Assembly (NCBI GenBank): GCA_024138025.1
Contig: JAMXBD010000024.1
Span: forward strand, 310,001-374,000
Origin: Combretum micranthum
Taxonomy: Eukaryota; Streptophyta; Magnoliopsida; Myrtales; Combretaceae
Reading direction: 5' to 3'
Length of the DNA stretch: 64,000 nucleotides
Shown: positions 62,236 through 64,000 of the stretch, piece by piece
Layout of the letters: every line of letters starts with the position of its first letter
How positions within the stretch are numbered: the first letter of the stretch is position 1
Translations under genes and position numbers: made by a program
Notes under the pieces: model-generated
The model's input: the letters and a program-made list of their open reading frames with translations, nothing else
What the model was told of the DNA's origin: nothing
Databases searched by the model: none

Positions 62236-62771
62236 TGTAATATACGAAAATATGAAGATGAAAATATAATGGATTATGAATCATAAGATGATATAGGATG
62301 AGTTTAAGGTCAAAACAATTAAGTTATAAAAGTTTAAGTTTGATTATGGAATGAATGTTGAAGTTCGAATTTCTACAATTTTTGACAAATGCAACGCCGC
62401 CATCTGGAGAATCTATGCCGTCAGCGTAGAGACTGGCTTAGGAAGGAACAGTAGCATTTCTTTTAACGTTGGATGGAACGCCACCGGCATTGGTCATGGA
62501 TTTTGTAATATACGGAAATATGAAGATGAAAATATAATGAATTATGAATCATAAGATGATATAGGATGAGTTTAAGGTCAAAACAATTAAGTTGTAAAAG
62601 TTTACATTTGATTGTGGAATGAATGTTGAAGTTTGGATTTCTGCAACTTTTGACCGATGCAACGCCGCCATATGGAGAAGGTACGCCGTCGGCATAGAGA
62701 TCGGCGTAGGAAGGAACAATAGCGTTTCTTTTAACGCTGGATGGAACGCCGCCGGCATTGGTCATAGATTT
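62236..62771 (+). repeat. 268-bp tandem duplication at family-X LTR start
   Basis: Units begin at 62236 and 62504, both with TGTAATATACG, and include the GC-richer block with AACGCCGCC. The copies differ by point changes. The LTR at 25731 has a single copy of this region. Confidence 0.9.
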
Positions 62772-64000
62772 ACCAGCATATGTTGTTGGATCGAAATTCT
62801 GGGAAATTCAATGCCTCGAGGAATGCTGCCCATGTTCGTATTATTTTTGCCAGTGTAGAGTGTACGCCGGTAAAATAATACGTACGTCGCTGGTGTAGGA
62901 GTCGGCGCTTGAGCAATTTATATATATATGAGACGAGAGAAGATGATTTTCGACAGAAACGTTTTATTATCTTCTTCCTTCATAAAAGAGAGTTTTGGAA
63001 CGTTCTTAGAGTTTTAAGGTTGGAGAATCATCAAGAGTGTGTTTTTGATCCAAAGTAAGTGATCTTAACCTTCACCTATATGTTGTATACGAATTTGTAT
63101 AAGTTTTTCTTAGGGTATTGTGGATTTTTCATGAAGGTTTTTGGAGAAAAACCCTAGCTTTGTGTGGAATCTGAAATTTTGAGAAAGGATTCGGGTTTAG
63201 TGATCCATGCAAGTAAGTAAAGTCTTTTAAACATAAAGATTCAATAAAGGTTCATTCTTGATATGAATGTGATTGTTCTTGTTGTTATGAATATTAGGGT
63301 TTTGGAGGATTATCGAGTTTTGTAGATTATTATGGAAGATTGATCGGGTTAGACGGTGTAACTTGGTAATTTTCTTCATCAGGTTAGGATTTTGTGAGTT
63401 AAAGTACATTAGGGTTTGTTTATATCATGTTCTTATCTGTTATATATATGTATGTTGTCGATAGGAATTTGGAGATTTGGGTTGTTGTTGTATTGTCATT
63501 ATTGATTGAAGTGTTGTGGAGATTCGGGATATTTGGTTGTGGTTGACTATTATCGATAAAGGATTTTTAGGAGATTCATATTAAAGTTCCTGAAACTGAG
63601 AAAGGTACGACCAATCCTTGTTTGTTATTTGTGCTTGTAAGTTAGTATTGCGTGTTTGGTTGTAGGAAATAGACTCATAACAAATCTAATGATAATTGGC
63701 TCAATAACTTGTTTGTTGGGTGTGATTGGCTATGACCAGTAAAGACCTGACAGATAGTGATATTGGTATGGCATCTTGATGATCTTTGTGTGAGGTTGTT
63801 CCTAGCGGACTCGTGTATTGAGATGATTCCGATAGACTTAGGTGTTTTGGATTCAGGGCATTTGGGGAGTACCTACTCATCCATATAGGTATATGATTAT
63901 TTTTTTCAAAGAGTTGTTTGATTTTCAAGGGGTTTGAGTAATTCCGAGTTCGGGATTAGAGTATATCTAATACTGGACTGTGTTGTTTTGTTGGCTTAAG
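62236..64000 (+). mobile_element. Family-X LTR, plus strand, runs off window
   Basis: It starts TGTAATATACGAAAAT and follows the LTR at 25731 through the TATA run (62918-62929), the GACAGAAACGTTT leader text and the AAGGTACGACCAATCCTTG block near 63600. The first 268 bp are duplicated in tandem. The end is not in the window, so whether it is a solo LTR or the left LTR of a full element is unknown. Confidence 0.85.

Overview
The window is a gene-poor, AT-rich stretch of plant nuclear DNA, most likely from a eudicot, built almost entirely of LTR retrotransposons nested in or abutting one another, plus at least one hAT-type DNA transposon. Plant origin rests on the element families: an Ogre/Tat-type Ty3/gypsy element with an extra first ORF and two RNase H domains, and Tekay/Del-like chromovirus relatives with LTRs of 3.4 to 4.9 kb. 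I found no convincing host gene, tRNA, rRNA or organellar insert. The species cannot be named from the sequence.

Layout. 1-5790: AT-rich DNA with a small hairpin, a decayed hAT-like MITE, and a hAT-type element at 3830-4703 whose 8-bp target duplication is perfect. 5791-20805: a complete 15.0-kb Ogre/Tat-like element with CATAC on both sides, a tRNA-Arg type primer site, ORF1, gag, protease, reverse transcriptase, two RNase H domains, integrase, two tandem-repeat arrays in the 3' untranslated region and a polypurine tract; its coding region carries many frameshifts. 20806-25725: AT-rich DNA without recognisable genes. 25731-27975: a solo LTR of 'family X' with a CATAC duplication. 27981-33611: old repeat-derived DNA with a 51-bp minisatellite and a dispersed repeat.

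33612-53476: Tekay/Del-like LTR DNA. It holds one solo-like LTR, one truncated LTR, and a head-to-tail arrangement internal-LTR-internal-LTR in which a 4.9-kb central LTR is shared by two copies of a gag-only internal region. No protease, polymerase or integrase is present, so this is a non-autonomous family (TR-GAG or LARD-like). 53477-64000: a layered stack. A minus-strand family-X LTR is split by a minus-strand solo LTR of the Tekay-like group (TTTTA duplication). It is followed by decayed internal DNA, a truncated minus-strand Tekay-like LTR, and the start of a plus-strand family-X LTR that carries a 268-bp tandem duplication and runs off the window.

Only the Ogre-like element shows a set of genes that would have worked together: Gag packages RNA, protease processes the polyprotein, RT/RNase H copies RNA from the tRNA-primed site, and integrase inserts the product. 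The coding copy here is dead as read, because RT is broken in several places. The most unusual material is the hypervariable repeat content of this element, a tRNA-like segment and a conserved hairpin inside its LTR, and the tandem gag-only complex.
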